From: a virus
Length of the DNA stretch: 24,787 nucleotides
Strand: one strand, 5' to 3'
Virus record (IMG/VR): IMGVR_UViG_3300027917_000169
Location: 1-24,787 of that record
The notes beneath the pieces are model-generated. The model ran no database searches. It was given only the letters and a program-made list of their open reading frames with translations, and was not told where the DNA came from. Shown in pieces: positions 1 to 6,087 of the stretch. A program made the translations under genes and the position numbers. Numbering within the stretch: position 1 is the first letter of the stretch; each line of letters begins with the position of its first letter.

Positions 1-223
1 CCGCTGGCTTGAGATGATCAGGGAAGTTATCTGGCCATTGTCTTATTGACCAGGGGCCTTTCTCAATGTGCTCATCGTAATTATCATCAACCCACACTCT
101 ACCCCCGCTACGCATGCAATAAATAGGGAAACCCCATTCCTTCCCATTGACCGCAACTATGAGACTCCCTGTACACAGATTGGGATAGTCACCGCTATAT
201 TCCACTTTGATGTTATCCATCAT
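1..223 (-). CDS. Small conserved phage-type protein, truncated by the window edge
   Basis: An open frame starts at ATG 221-223 (or the next in-frame ATG, 218-220) and stays open to base 1, giving at least 73 residues; the C-terminus lies outside the window. The upstream stop TGA is 220-222, so the genes overlap as ATGATGG, which implies translational coupling. Visible motifs are YPNLCTGSLIV, SGGRVWVDD and GPWSIRQWP, a tryptophan-rich pattern I associate with small hypothetical proteins of phage accessory operons. No catalytic motif, signal peptide or membrane segment is seen. Function unknown. Confidence 0.75.
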   Translation of the reverse strand, partial: MMDNIKVEYSGDYPNLCTGSLIVAVNGKEWGFPIYCMRSGGRVWVDDNYDEHIEKGPWSIRQWPDNFPDHLKPA

Positions 224-429
224 TCATCCTCTGATTCATCGCCAGTTCTTGACCAGTACTCAGCTATGAGAATTTGCATTCCAAATTCACCGTGACATGA
301 CGGACATTCTATGTCAACCATATTTGGTACACCAAGCACGGCATCAAATCCTTCCCACCAATACATATCAGCATACCCACAATGTGGGCATACCGGATAC
401 AACTTAATGTAATTAACTTTACCTTCCAT
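220..429 (-). CDS. Small zinc-ribbon-like protein (69 aa)
   Basis: Two cysteine pairs, CPHC near residue 14 and CPSC near residue 43, have the spacing of a zinc ribbon. The C-terminus is acidic. I chose ATG 427-429 over the upstream GTG at 433-435 because GGAGG lies 7 nt before the ATG. The end of the preceding gene (stop 432-434) supplies this ribosome site. Zinc ribbons of this size in phage accessory operons may bind nucleic acid or modify host enzymes, but nothing here says which. Specific role unknown. Confidence 0.75.
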   Translation of the reverse strand: MEGKVNYIKLYPVCPHCGYADMYWWEGFDAVLGVPNMVDIECPSCHGEFGMQILIAEYWSRTGDESEDE

Positions 430-431
430 CC

Positions 432-614
432 TCACTCCTCCATCCTCGCCGTCACAGCGATTTCATAATACTTGACCTTTGTTTTATCAAAGCCATCCTT
501 TTGTTGTAATGCTTCCCATGCCATGTTGAAAACCTCACGCATCCATGATGATTCTCCAAAAGGCGATGTGATGTCCTCTGGTTTGACCGCTTGGATTGAT
601 TTGATGTCAGGCAT
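432..614 (-). CDS. Hypothetical small phage protein (60 aa)
   Basis: The ATG at 612-614 overlaps the upstream TAA (614-616) as TAATG, so it is probably translated by termination-reinitiation. The protein is soluble and mixed-charge with no cysteines, membrane segment or recognisable motif. The middle (around SSWMREVFNMAWEAL) is probably helical. It sits inside the leftward small-gene operon between a DUF7352-like protein and a zinc-ribbon protein. I do not recognise the family and assign no function. Confidence 0.65.
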   Translation of the reverse strand: MPDIKSIQAVKPEDITSPFGESSWMREVFNMAWEALQQKDGFDKTKVKYYEIAVTARMEE

Positions 615-901
615 TAGTAGTCACCCATAAATTTGAGGACATGCCAGACATGTACCTGGTCATGGTCATGGACCGTGCAAATATATTTGAACTCCTGCGA
701 AAATTCTTGATCCGTTCCAACAACAGATATGAAATTACTTTGCTTCCCTTTCGGCTCCCTCAGATCATCTATCATAAAATAAATGCTGACCTGATTAACC
801 TTTTGGCTTACCGCCGAAACGATTTTAAATGGTCTGTCCATCTGGATCATTTCCGGCTTTGAGTGATGTACCAACTCAATAGTGTGCTTGAATATTTTCA
901 T
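614..901 (-). CDS. DUF7352-like phage protein (95 aa)
   Basis: The sequence follows the pattern of a small phage family I know as DUF7352: an N-terminal strand (MKIFKHTIEL), a central stretch ending in a hydrophobic strand plus D (VSIYFMIDD), then ISVVGTDQEF, a tyrosine-containing strand (FKYICTV) and the C-terminal signature VHVWHVLKF. Length fits the family. It starts 1 nt after the HTH gene's stop, with GAGGGATGAG as ribosome site. Family assignment rests on motif memory only; the biochemical role of this family is not established. Confidence 0.7.
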   Translation of the reverse strand: MKIFKHTIELVHHSKPEMIQMDRPFKIVSAVSQKVNQVSIYFMIDDLREPKGKQSNFISVVGTDQEFSQEFKYICTVHDHDQVHVWHVLKFMGDY

Positions 902-902
902 C

Positions 903-1100
903 TCATCCCTCCCTTTCCAGATCCTCGACGGTCACGCCAAGAGCCTCTGCTAACTGTTCCAGCTTGTGACGCTGAGGGTTACCCCTTGCGATCATCATAG
1001 CCACTGCGTCAACTGAAGTCTGGCAATGCTCTGCAATGTCGCCAAAGCTGATCTCTTTGTTTAGCATGTAATATAACGTGTTGTATTCAAACCATTTCAT
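903..1100 (-). CDS. Small helix-turn-helix DNA-binding protein, Cro/XRE-like (65 aa)
   Basis: Residues ~19-60 fit an HTH fold: ISFGDIAEHCQTSVDAVAMM (helix-turn-recognition helix), then a helix with RHKLEQLAEALGVTVEDL, the typical end of an XRE/Cro domain. At 65 residues it is a bare DNA-binding domain with no effector region. I chose ATG 1098-1100, after the AGGAGG at 1111-1116; a GTG at 1125-1127 would add nine residues but overlap its neighbour by 26 bp. It is the only transcription-factor-like gene seen and may regulate the operon it sits in, whose promoter is near 2506-2533; that link is inference. Confidence 0.72.
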   Translation of the reverse strand: MKWFEYNTLYYMLNKEISFGDIAEHCQTSVDAVAMMIARGNPQRHKLEQLAEALGVTVEDLEREG

Positions 1101-1101
1101 T

Positions 1102-1341
1102 TTAGTCTGTTTCCTCCTGTGCGCCACATTTGCCTTTTGTTAACAGGCCGTACACATCCCCATGCGCAAGCCACAGTGACGAACACATCTGACCTTTCCT
1201 TATCAATACAAGCTGATACGTCATAGGGTATCTATGGCATGTCATCTTGTCGAAAAACAGTGTCCCGATCGTTAGCATACCGACATCCATATGTATGCAT
1301 TTGATTCCACTGTCAGTCACTGAATAACTTAATTTCATCAT
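1102..1341 (-). CDS. Hypothetical small phage protein (79 aa)
   Basis: A clear AGGAGG lies 5 nt before ATG 1339-1341; the second ATG (1336-1338) is also possible, at 8 nt. The protein has beta-like segments (VGMLTIGTLFF, YQLVLIRKG) and three cysteines, but no known motif, signal peptide or membrane segment. The next gene's AGGAGG sits inside its 3' end, so the two are coupled. The 69-bp gap upstream (1342-1410) holds only a weak hairpin. Function unknown. Confidence 0.65.
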   Translation of the reverse strand: MMKLSYSVTDSGIKCIHMDVGMLTIGTLFFDKMTCHRYPMTYQLVLIRKGQMCSSLWLAHGDVYGLLTKGKCGAQEETD

Positions 1342-1410
1342 CCATCCTCCTTGTTATCCTCTCTCGGAAAGCCCCGACTTCTGAGGGCAGGGCTAACCGG
1401 CAAAGGGCAA

Positions 1411-1695
1411 CTATTTCACTAATCTCTTACCCGTAGCCTTAAGAGCACGCATGTTAGCTTTAACCGCACGATCTTCAGCTTTCCGCTTCAGCTTCTCCTC
1501 TTTCAACTCAGCCGCCTTTGCAATCTTTTCAATCCTCCTCACGCTTCGTGACATCTTATTAAGTTCTCTCCGCACCTTGCGCATCCCTTTTATATCGGTG
1601 TTTTCATGGACCCATTCCAGAGCATCCGTAATAGCTGGTTCTGCCCATTTCGCAGCATTAGCAGCATGTCGTAGTTTTTCAGCGTCGGTTTTCAT
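1411..1695 (-). CDS. Basic, all-helical coiled-coil protein (94 aa)
   Basis: The protein is almost entirely alpha-helical, rich in Lys, Arg, Glu and Ala, with heptad-like stretches from residue ~35 to the C-terminus (MRKVRRELNKMSRSVRRIEK and the following KIAKAAELKEEKLKRKAED). There is no signal peptide or membrane segment, so it is not an Rz-type spanin. The positive charge suggests nucleic-acid or acidic-partner binding, which is inference. It starts 1 nt after the preceding stop (GATTGAGATGA) and ends with TAG. I do not recognise the family. Confidence 0.65.
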   Translation of the reverse strand: MKTDAEKLRHAANAAKWAEPAITDALEWVHENTDIKGMRKVRRELNKMSRSVRRIEKIAKAAELKEEKLKRKAEDRAVKANMRALKATGKRLVK

Positions 1696-1696
1696 C

Positions 1697-1972
1697 TCAA
1701 TCCCCCTCCCAATCCGGTTGACTTTTCTCCCAATCGGCCCTTGCCATATTTCTCAATGCTGCATCAACCCTGCTATTGAACGTCAAATTTATCAGGTCAG
1801 TTTCGTAAGACTTATCATTGACAATTGTTACAATATATACACGTTCTATTGTGATATAGGAGGGCCATGCCGGTTCTGTCAGACTACCCCTGCAAGCCGG
1901 GTGATAAGTGTATTCAACGGTCGCTGGTAGTTCTGTGCCGTTGATGTCGATTGTGATTTGAAAGTTAGGCAT
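1697..1972 (-). CDS. Hypothetical phage protein with MPNF start (91 aa)
   Basis: I chose ATG 1970-1972 (MPNFQITIDINGTEL), which overlaps the upstream stop by 8 bp and has CAGGGA before it; a longer frame to 2032 would overlap the neighbour by 68 bp. The protein begins with beta strands, has one cysteine (HPACRG) and ends with a tryptophan-rich tail (ARADWEKSQPDWEGD). Its first nine residues resemble a non-coding or out-of-gene stretch at 2216 (MPNFAITTD), which suggests a past duplication of this gene start. Function unknown. Confidence 0.6.
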   Translation of the reverse strand: MPNFQITIDINGTELPATVEYTYHPACRGSLTEPAWPSYITIERVYIVTIVNDKSYETDLINLTFNSRVDAALRNMARADWEKSQPDWEGD

Positions 1973-2156
1973 AATCCCTGCCGTCCGCAAAGTATTCAGA
2001 ATAGCGTCCCCCGACTTCGAACATATGAACAAGGCACTTCCATTGTTTTGCGAGCCAGTCGGCGTGCTCCCGTGCCTCTCTTATATTGTCAAACTCCACA
2101 CGTTCATCAAACTGGCCTTTACTTTTGTTACCGTAGAAGTTGAAAGTTAAAGTCAT
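1965..2156 (-). CDS. Hypothetical small phage protein (63 aa)
   Basis: The frame is open from ATG 2216, but ATG 2154-2156 is the better start because AGGAGG with a purine-rich spacer lies directly upstream and homologous leader DNA precedes the next gene upstream. The protein runs MTLTFNFYGNKSKGQFDE then a helix (IREAREHADWLAKQWKC) and a short C-terminal part with FADGRDYA. It looks like a compact alpha/beta domain of about 60 residues. No signal peptide, membrane segment or catalytic motif is seen. Family not recognised. Confidence 0.6.
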   Translation of the reverse strand: MTLTFNFYGNKSKGQFDERVEFDNIREAREHADWLAKQWKCLVHMFEVGGRYSEYFADGRDYA

Positions 2157-2163
2157 TTCCTTT

Positions 2164-2192
2164 TCCTCCTTTTTTGTTCTCTCGATCATGTC
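2164..2192 (-). repeat. Leader repeat, copy B (RBS plus GACATGATCGAGAG)
   Basis: On the minus strand this 29-nt stretch reads GACATGATCGAGAG followed by an A-rich run and AGGAGGA. It is the ribosome-site region of the gene starting at 2156. The same 14-nt block plus RBS occurs at 2476-2502, about 310 bp upstream, with a 2-nt difference in the A-rich run. The two copies imply duplication of a 5' leader. Confidence 0.6.
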
Positions 2193-2234
2193 GGTTGTGA
2201 TGGCGAAGTTAGGCATTTACTTATACCAAATGCT

Positions 2235-2468
2235 TCATTGGGTTTCCATCCCCGCCACAGCACTTACAAATTTGTCAAGGCACTTCTGAGAGCAAAACCA
2301 CCACGCTCCACTATATTTGCCGTTAATCCCCCACGGTTGACCTATTATATCAACGCCACATTCATCGCAATGTTGATTTTCTATTAGTGCATCACAAATT
2401 TTGCATCTTGTATACCTGTCGTCGGCAATGTAAAATTGTTTTCCGTGGCCATGCGGACATCTGTTCAT
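2235..2468 (-). CDS. Small cysteine-rich zinc-binding protein (77 aa)
   Basis: First gene after the predicted promoter at 2506-2533, with AGGAGG 8 nt before ATG 2466-2468. It has Cys/His pairs in order: CPHGHG near residue 4, CKIC near 22, CDECG near 34 and CSQKC near 59. The spacing fits two zinc knuckles or ribbons. The segment GAWWFCSQKCLDKF is typical of treble-clef style metal sites. It is soluble with no signal peptide. A role in binding nucleic acid or protein is likely from the metal sites, but the actual target is unknown. Confidence 0.75.
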   Translation of the reverse strand: MNRCPHGHGKQFYIADDRYTRCKICDALIENQHCDECGVDIIGQPWGINGKYSGAWWFCSQKCLDKFVSAVAGMETQ

Positions 2469-2475
2469 GGTGCTA

Positions 2476-2502
2476 TCCTCCTTTTTTTCTCTCGATCATG
2501 TC
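2476..2502 (-). repeat. Leader repeat, copy A (5' UTR of the small-gene operon)
   Basis: On the minus strand it begins with GACATGATCGAGAG, runs through seven A residues and ends in AGGAGGA. It starts 3 nt after the predicted -10 box, so it would form the first bases of the transcript. It encodes a possible eight-codon leader (ATG ATC GAG AGA AAA AAA GGA GGA, then TAG). Copy B is at 2164-2192. Confidence 0.6.
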
Positions 2503-2505
2503 CTT

Positions 2506-2533
2506 ATAATAACATATTTCTAAACTTTGTCAA
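2506..2533 (-). promoter_or_regulatory. Sigma70-like promoter of the leftward small-gene operon
   Basis: On the minus strand a perfect -35 TTGACA (2533-2528) is separated by 16 nt from TATTAT (2511-2506), a 5/6 match to the -10 consensus. The surrounding DNA is very AT-rich. It lies between the late-operon terminator and the first small gene, where a new transcript must start. Confidence 0.7.
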
Positions 2534-2607
2534 GCACTTTTTTTAGAAAATTTGAAAAAACACAAGATATAGGAAGGAAAGTTTAAAATACACAATATGT
2601 AGTGGTC

Positions 2608-2649
2608 AAAAAAGCGGACCCCGGCAGGGCAAAACCTTATCCGGGGTCC
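2608..2649 (-). terminator. Rho-independent terminator of the late (structural/lysis) operon
   Basis: Reading the minus strand, a perfect 9-bp stem GGACCCCGG (2649-2641) and CCGGGGTCC (2624-2616) encloses a 16-nt loop with a nested AGG/CCT pairing, and is followed by GC and six T residues (2613-2608). The T-tract is only on this side, so it acts on leftward transcription. It follows the last late gene by about 30 nt. Confidence 0.88.
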
Positions 2650-2680
2650 ATTCTGAGCGGAGGAGGCACTCAGAAGCGGA

Positions 2681-2977
2681 TTATTTAATAATAATTACAG
2701 GTAGTTGCTTGATTAATTCCCTCATATTGGCCGCAATCCACGCCACAAGAGCCGCTTTCGCCGGTCCTTTGGCCTGGTCCCAAACGGGTTTAATGAAAAT
2801 ACCTGTTTCAAAACACCACATTACATAATCAATGTACGGGTCATCATCCTTGACAGCCTCAGATCGGGCCTCCTCACCTTTTCTGAGGGCCAACATAAAG
2901 GCAACGTTACCCCTCGCCCATGCGTTTAAACGTGCTTGAAGGTCAGCCAGAGCCGCTATAACGTCCTTATTTGCCAT
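2681..2977 (-). CDS. Hypothetical protein at the end of the late operon (98 aa)
   Basis: Last gene before the terminator. It overlaps the upstream TM-protein gene by 11 bp, so it belongs to the same operon. The sequence is mainly helical: an N-terminal helix (VIAALADLQARLNAWARG), a charged linker with DDDPYIDYVMWCF, then a C-terminal helix (AALVAWIAANMRELIKQL) and the hydrophobic tail PVIIIK. There is no clear transmembrane span or signal peptide. Position next to endolysin and TM proteins suggests the lysis cassette, but no family is recognised. Confidence 0.65.
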   Translation of the reverse strand: MANKDVIAALADLQARLNAWARGNVAFMLALRKGEEARSEAVKDDDPYIDYVMWCFETGIFIKPVWDQAKGPAKAALVAWIAANMRELIKQLPVIIIK

Positions 2978-3245
2978 TTCTGGACCTCACCTTCTTGATG
3001 ATCTTGTCAAGCTTCTTTTTCCGTTTTGGCTTAACCTTAATCTTGGTTCTAATGTTGCCCGTAATCACCTTTGCATGGTCTGCCAATAACGGATTATTAA
3101 CAGCATCTTCAAGGTTCTCTACCAAGGTCTCGGTGATATTGTCAGAATCCCTAAGCTGCAATATTGTCCTGACAAGCCAGCCAACAACAAAAGCAAGCGA
3201 TCCTAAAAACTCCCAGTTATCCACAATCCAAGATAAGTTTTCCAT
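2967..3245 (-). CDS. Single-TM membrane protein, holin-like or lysis accessory (92 aa)
   Basis: ATG 3243-3245 overlaps the upstream TGA by one base (TGATG); the upstream GTG (3246-3248) is less likely. Residues ~13-31 form one hydrophobic span (FLGSLAFVVGWLVRTIL), followed by an amphipathic acidic stretch and a very basic C-terminal tail (KVKPKRKKKLDKIIKKVR). One N-terminal TM with a charged cytoplasmic tail is compatible with a holin or a lysis accessory protein. Gene order endolysin, two mini-ORFs, this gene supports a lysis role, but the sequence alone does not prove it. Confidence 0.65.
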   Translation of the reverse strand: MENLSWIVDNWEFLGSLAFVVGWLVRTILQLRDSDNITETLVENLEDAVNNPLLADHAKVITGNIRTKIKVKPKRKKKLDKIIKKVRSRNGK

Positions 3246-3424
3246 CACATGTCCTTCCCGATGGCCACAGCCGCTTCCAGGATGTGTTCAAGGTCTTGCA
3301 TCATAGCAGCCGCATGTAAGTGTCCGGTTTCTCTCAGCCGCTCCTCAATCTGTGATCTTCCTTCCGGTGAGCCGAGTGCCGCCGCCGCTGAGTTGATACT
3401 GTCAACAATAGCCTTAATATCCAT
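3245..3424 (-). CDS. Small helical protein of the lysis cassette (59 aa)
   Basis: ATG 3422-3424 follows AAAGGAAA at good spacing; the frame ends at TGA 3245-3247 and overlaps the next ATG by one base. Translation starts MDIKAIVDSINSAAAALG and continues with a charged helix (RSQIEERLRETG), then HAAAMMQDLEHILEAAVAIG. It is soluble and probably two or three helices, with no signal or membrane span. The gene tiles the space between the 25-aa ORF and the TM protein exactly. Family not recognised. Confidence 0.7.
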   Translation of the reverse strand: MDIKAIVDSINSAAAALGSPEGRSQIEERLRETGHLHAAAMMQDLEHILEAAVAIGKDM

Positions 3425-3426
3425 AA

Positions 3427-3504
3427 TTATTTTCCTTTCGTTTGATAGATAAAAAATGCGAGCACAGCAAGGACCACGATTATTACAGCCAGCTTGAAGG
3501 ACAT
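3427..3504 (-). CDS. Mini transmembrane ORF after the endolysin (25 aa)
   Basis: From ATG 3502-3504 the frame reads MSFKLAVIIVVLAVLAFFIY then QTKGK and stops at TAA 3427-3429. It is one transmembrane helix with a short basic tail. It is in the same frame as the upstream endolysin, separated by that gene's TAG (3529-3531) and eight sense codons, so a GTG at 3508-3510 or readthrough would also include it. No good ribosome site precedes the ATG, which lowers confidence. It fills most of a 105-bp gap in an otherwise fully packed operon, as expected of a small holin- or spanin-like peptide. Confidence 0.45.
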   Translation of the reverse strand: MSFKLAVIIVVLAVLAFFIYQTKGK

Positions 3505-3528
3505 GAACACGCTCGCAACAACAATATA

Positions 3529-3897
3529 CTACGCCCCACCCCAGCGGGCCGGGAATCCTCGAACATCAACATGTACAAAGCCGTTCTTTGGATAGAATCC
3601 GATCCCACCACGCCTGAAACTATCGACCATCTTGGCGAGGTCCATGGTCTCCTTTGGGGTCATGGTTCTGATTCTAATGTCGGCCGCCTTACCTAGCTTA
3701 TGTTGGCTATTTTCAGCGCCTCCCACGGCTTCATTGTGGCGCTTACATCTGCGGCCGGATAAAATCATAATAGGTTGTCCAGCCTTTAATCTCAGTTCCT
3801 CAAGTGAATCTATCAACTTCTGTGAAACATCTGATTCACCGCACCCGCAATGACAAGCAAATTCCCAACTGTTGAAATGCTCTGATAAATCTCCCAT
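3529..3897 (-). CDS. Endolysin, M15-family peptidoglycan peptidase (122 aa)
   Basis: The protein matches the compact Peptidase_M15_3 form of phage endolysins, which cut the peptide stem of peptidoglycan. It begins LSEHFNSWEFACHCGCG, typical of this group, then has SGRRCKRHNEAVGG followed by SQHKLGKAADI, supplying zinc ligands His66 and Asp73. The third ligand, His109, is in GFVHVDVRG, and the sequence ends near ARWGG. All three metal ligands are present, so it should be active. There is no cell-wall-binding domain and no signal peptide, so a holin is needed for export. GGAGGAGATC precedes the ATG. The stop is TAG. Confidence 0.92.
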   Translation of the reverse strand: MGDLSEHFNSWEFACHCGCGESDVSQKLIDSLEELRLKAGQPIMILSGRRCKRHNEAVGGAENSQHKLGKAADIRIRTMTPKETMDLAKMVDSFRRGGIGFYPKNGFVHVDVRGFPARWGGA

Positions 3898-3906
3898 GAT
3901 CTCCTC

Positions 3907-4575
3907 CTATTCAGTTCGGTAGATTAGCTGGGCCGTAAAGTACAAACCGGCTCCGTCTGATTCTTCATCAAAAAATATAACAAGATCTCCGTCACCGGGT
4001 GCGGCGCTTCCCCCGAGAAAAGTGGTCAAGTTTACATCAGTCTGCCACTGAACGGAGTTTGTATCTTTGTACCCTGAATTAACATATGTTAGTGTAGTTC
4101 CAGATTGCGTGAGGTCTAAGCCATAATAAGGATATTGTTGTAATTTCGGCATGGCGTAACAGCCCTTATTCGTGATTTTTGACCCATTGTACCATGTAAC
4201 ATCGCCGTTAGTTGCATCAATCCTTGTTACAGTGCCAAAGGTTATCTCCCAACTGCCCGTGTTAGCATCCAAGCAAGCCGTATAGATAATCTCTTTCAGA
4301 ATAACGTGGTCAGTCTCGCTATGAGGGTAATTTGTGGTGTCGGATAGATCAATTACAATGAACCTTTGATCTCCAGTAAGCGCCGTACCTTTGGGAAGGT
4401 GTTGATAGACCACGTTCCACGGGTAATCGGCCTGATATACATCAATAGCCGTGCCGCTGTTAATCTCCCTGGTCGTGGATACGCCAGCCTCGAAATGGTA
4501 GCTGTAAGCCGTGCTCCCAAATGTTCCCACGAAAAGGATCAAAAATATGATTGCCGTTATTTGCGCTCTGTTCAC
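3907..4575 (-). CDS. Exported or membrane-anchored protein of unknown function (222 aa)
   Basis: It starts with GTG (4573-4575) preceded by AGGAGG at good spacing. Residues ~6-25 are a signal peptide or anchor (ITAIIFLILFVGTFGSTAYS), with a plausible cleavage after AYS. The rest is beta-rich and Gly/Thr/Asp-rich with two cysteines (TACLDAN, NKGCYAMP) that could pair in the periplasm. The C-terminal half alternates strands (DLVIFFDEESDGAGLYF). It is the last of four consecutive genes with N-terminal hydrophobic signals, immediately before the endolysin. Family not recognised; a surface-displayed or envelope role is inference. Confidence 0.75.
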   Translation of the reverse strand: MNRAQITAIIFLILFVGTFGSTAYSYHFEAGVSTTREINSGTAIDVYQADYPWNVVYQHLPKGTALTGDQRFIVIDLSDTTNYPHSETDHVILKEIIYTACLDANTGSWEITFGTVTRIDATNGDVTWYNGSKITNKGCYAMPKLQQYPYYGLDLTQSGTTLTYVNSGYKDTNSVQWQTDVNLTTFLGGSAAPGDGDLVIFFDEESDGAGLYFTAQLIYRTE

Positions 4576-4584
4576 AATATCCTC

Positions 4585-5166
4585 CTAATTATTTGTGTGT
4601 TCGTACCACCCTGCATTGAGATTCACTAAATTTGCCGCACCGGCCTCGTTGTTTACTTTAAGTATGTATTTAGTATCCTGTTTTAAGACGATTTCATTGT
4701 CATTCCTGGCTACCCCGCCTTCAAATCGCCCTGAGCCTATCCTGTTGCTGCCTATAGAAGTTCCAAGACTTGCCACTGTTGGATCGACCGCCCACGTGAT
4801 GGTCGCTGAGTGTGCGCTGTTTCTATTATTATTGTAGATTGTTATAGCAGTTCCTCCGCTTGCGGTTGCCGCTTCGTATAGGACTATTTCACATTCTCCT
4901 TCGCAGCTTCCATCCATTAGCAAATGGCCCCATTCTGTAGTGTTAGGAGTAGTTATCAAAAATTGCAAGCTATCCCCACTGGCAACATCACGATAGCCTT
5001 GATAGTAAAAATGAGAGCCTGAGTGTATTTCATTATGTGCGTAGTCCACAGTTTTAGCTGAATTGGTTGTAGTGTCAAGCTCCAGCGGCAAGTAGGTCGC
5101 CATTGAAACCAAACCAAGTATCATTAAAAGTGTGATACCTATTGCCGATTTTTCTCTCGCTTTCAT
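4585..5166 (-). CDS. Conserved phage virion-type beta protein with N-terminal anchor (193 aa)
   Basis: The body resembles a widespread phage family of unknown role seen near structural genes: HSGSHFYYQGYRDVASGD, then a strand with LQFLITTPNTTEW, ECEIVLYEAATASGGT, YNNNRNS and a C-terminal WYEHTNN. Unlike the usual members as I remember them, it carries an N-terminal hydrophobic segment (IGITLLMILGLVSMATYL, residues ~9-26), a signal peptide or anchor. The mature part has two cysteines in a GSCEGEC motif. The next gene starts after a 9-nt gap. Family resemblance is from motif memory; whether it ends in the virion or the envelope is open. Confidence 0.72.
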   Translation of the reverse strand: MKAREKSAIGITLLMILGLVSMATYLPLELDTTTNSAKTVDYAHNEIHSGSHFYYQGYRDVASGDSLQFLITTPNTTEWGHLLMDGSCEGECEIVLYEAATASGGTAITIYNNNRNSAHSATITWAVDPTVASLGTSIGSNRIGSGRFEGGVARNDNEIVLKQDTKYILKVNNEAGAANLVNLNAGWYEHTNN

Positions 5167-5175
5167 ATCAGACCC

Positions 5176-6087
5176 CTAATAAATAAACCAGTTAGTGCCA
5201 TCTGAGTAAACGGAAACAGAGCCATAATCAGTTGTGATGACTGCTGTGCTGGCCCCGTCTATAACATCTGCGGCCTGCGGGTCAATGGTAATATTATTGC
5301 CCGATGCTCCCCCGGCTTCGTCTTTGATGTGAATAACCCGGCCTTCAATTGTCTGTGCTGTTGGTAATGTGATAGTTGCTGCCGTGTTCGCACACAACAC
5401 GCCAACAAAATAGTCACTGACAACGGTTGAATAGCCGGTTGTACACGTTCCCCCGTCAATCGTAGCGGTCCTGTTGTGTGTTATCCCGCCCTGGAAGTCA
5501 GCCCCGTTTGTTGGATTAAACGCCATAAACTCGCCATTGCTGGCATTTAAAAATGAGATGTCATAGGCATCATTTAAAAGTCTTATTTCCAGGTCCGCAT
5601 CGGTATTGAACGGGAACACGGTGTCAAGGTAAGCCGCTACCTGAGCATATAATCTATTAGCGTGCCACCCCCCGGCCCCGGCGACTACTTTAAACTTGGT
5701 GTCTGATTCATCCCACCACACACGGGGAGCATCCGTCACATCAACGGTAATCACATCAACGTCAGTGTCAGACCCCGGAGTGTAGTTTATCCCGTTCACG
5801 GTGGCAACAGATACCGCACCGTTGAGGGTGGCTGTTCCGTCAACCGTCAATGCTCCATCAATGGAAGCCCCAGCAGATGTATAAACAGTAGTCCCGGAGA
5901 TTTCATCTGCGGTAATATCGCCTGTGACAGCAAGATCACCACCTATTGTCGCATCCCCGGTTGTCGTTATGGTTCCTGATACGAAAGCCCCGAAATACTC
6001 ATAATGGGTAGCGAGGCCGGGCACGGCCAAAGCAAGGCCACACACAAGGGCCAACAGGGTCCAAAGAGCCTTGCTTGATCTGGTCAT
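5176..6087 (-). CDS. Secreted tail-fibre-like protein (303 aa)
   Basis: A typical signal peptide covers residues ~1-27 (basic TRSSK, hydrophobic LWTLLALVCGLALA, possible cleavage after ALA or GLA). Residues ~35-105 are short beta repeats rich in G, T and D (TTTGDATIGGDLAVTGDITA), as in fibre shafts. The C-terminal ~60 residues match the fibre-tip pattern: TITLPTAQTIEGRVIHIKDE, then NNITIDPQ, VIDGASTAVI and a final YSDGTNWFIY. Fibres are normally made in the cytoplasm, so the export signal is unusual. It overlaps the upstream gene by 4 bp. It may be displayed on the cell envelope or processed before assembly; both are inference. Confidence 0.78.
   Translation of the reverse strand: MTRSSKALWTLLALVCGLALAVPGLATHYEYFGAFVSGTITTTGDATIGGDLAVTGDITADEISGTTVYTSAGASIDGALTVDGTATLNGAVSVATVNGINYTPGSDTDVDVITVDVTDAPRVWWDESDTKFKVVAGAGGWHANRLYAQVAAYLDTVFPFNTDADLEIRLLNDAYDISFLNASNGEFMAFNPTNGADFQGGITHNRTATIDGGTCTTGYSTVVSDYFVGVLCANTAATITLPTAQTIEGRVIHIKDEAGGASGNNITIDPQAADVIDGASTAVITTDYGSVSVYSDGTNWFIY

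Noticed and set aside
1370-1394. AGCCC/GGGCT hairpin as a terminator
   Set aside because: Only five base pairs with a 15-nt loop and no T-tract; it would also cut the small-gene operon.
1451-1930. 159-aa plus-strand frame
   Set aside because: Antisense to two small genes with good starts, and it has no phage-like motif or ribosome site.
3442-3696. 84-aa plus-strand frame over the end of the endolysin
   Set aside because: It runs antisense to the M15 endolysin, has no convincing ribosome site and no recognisable motif; the opposite strand explains the DNA.
3427-3897. Amber (TAG) stop-codon recoding in this phage
   Set aside because: No long gene has an internal in-frame TAG, and TAG also ends the 94-aa gene at 1411; ordinary code fits.
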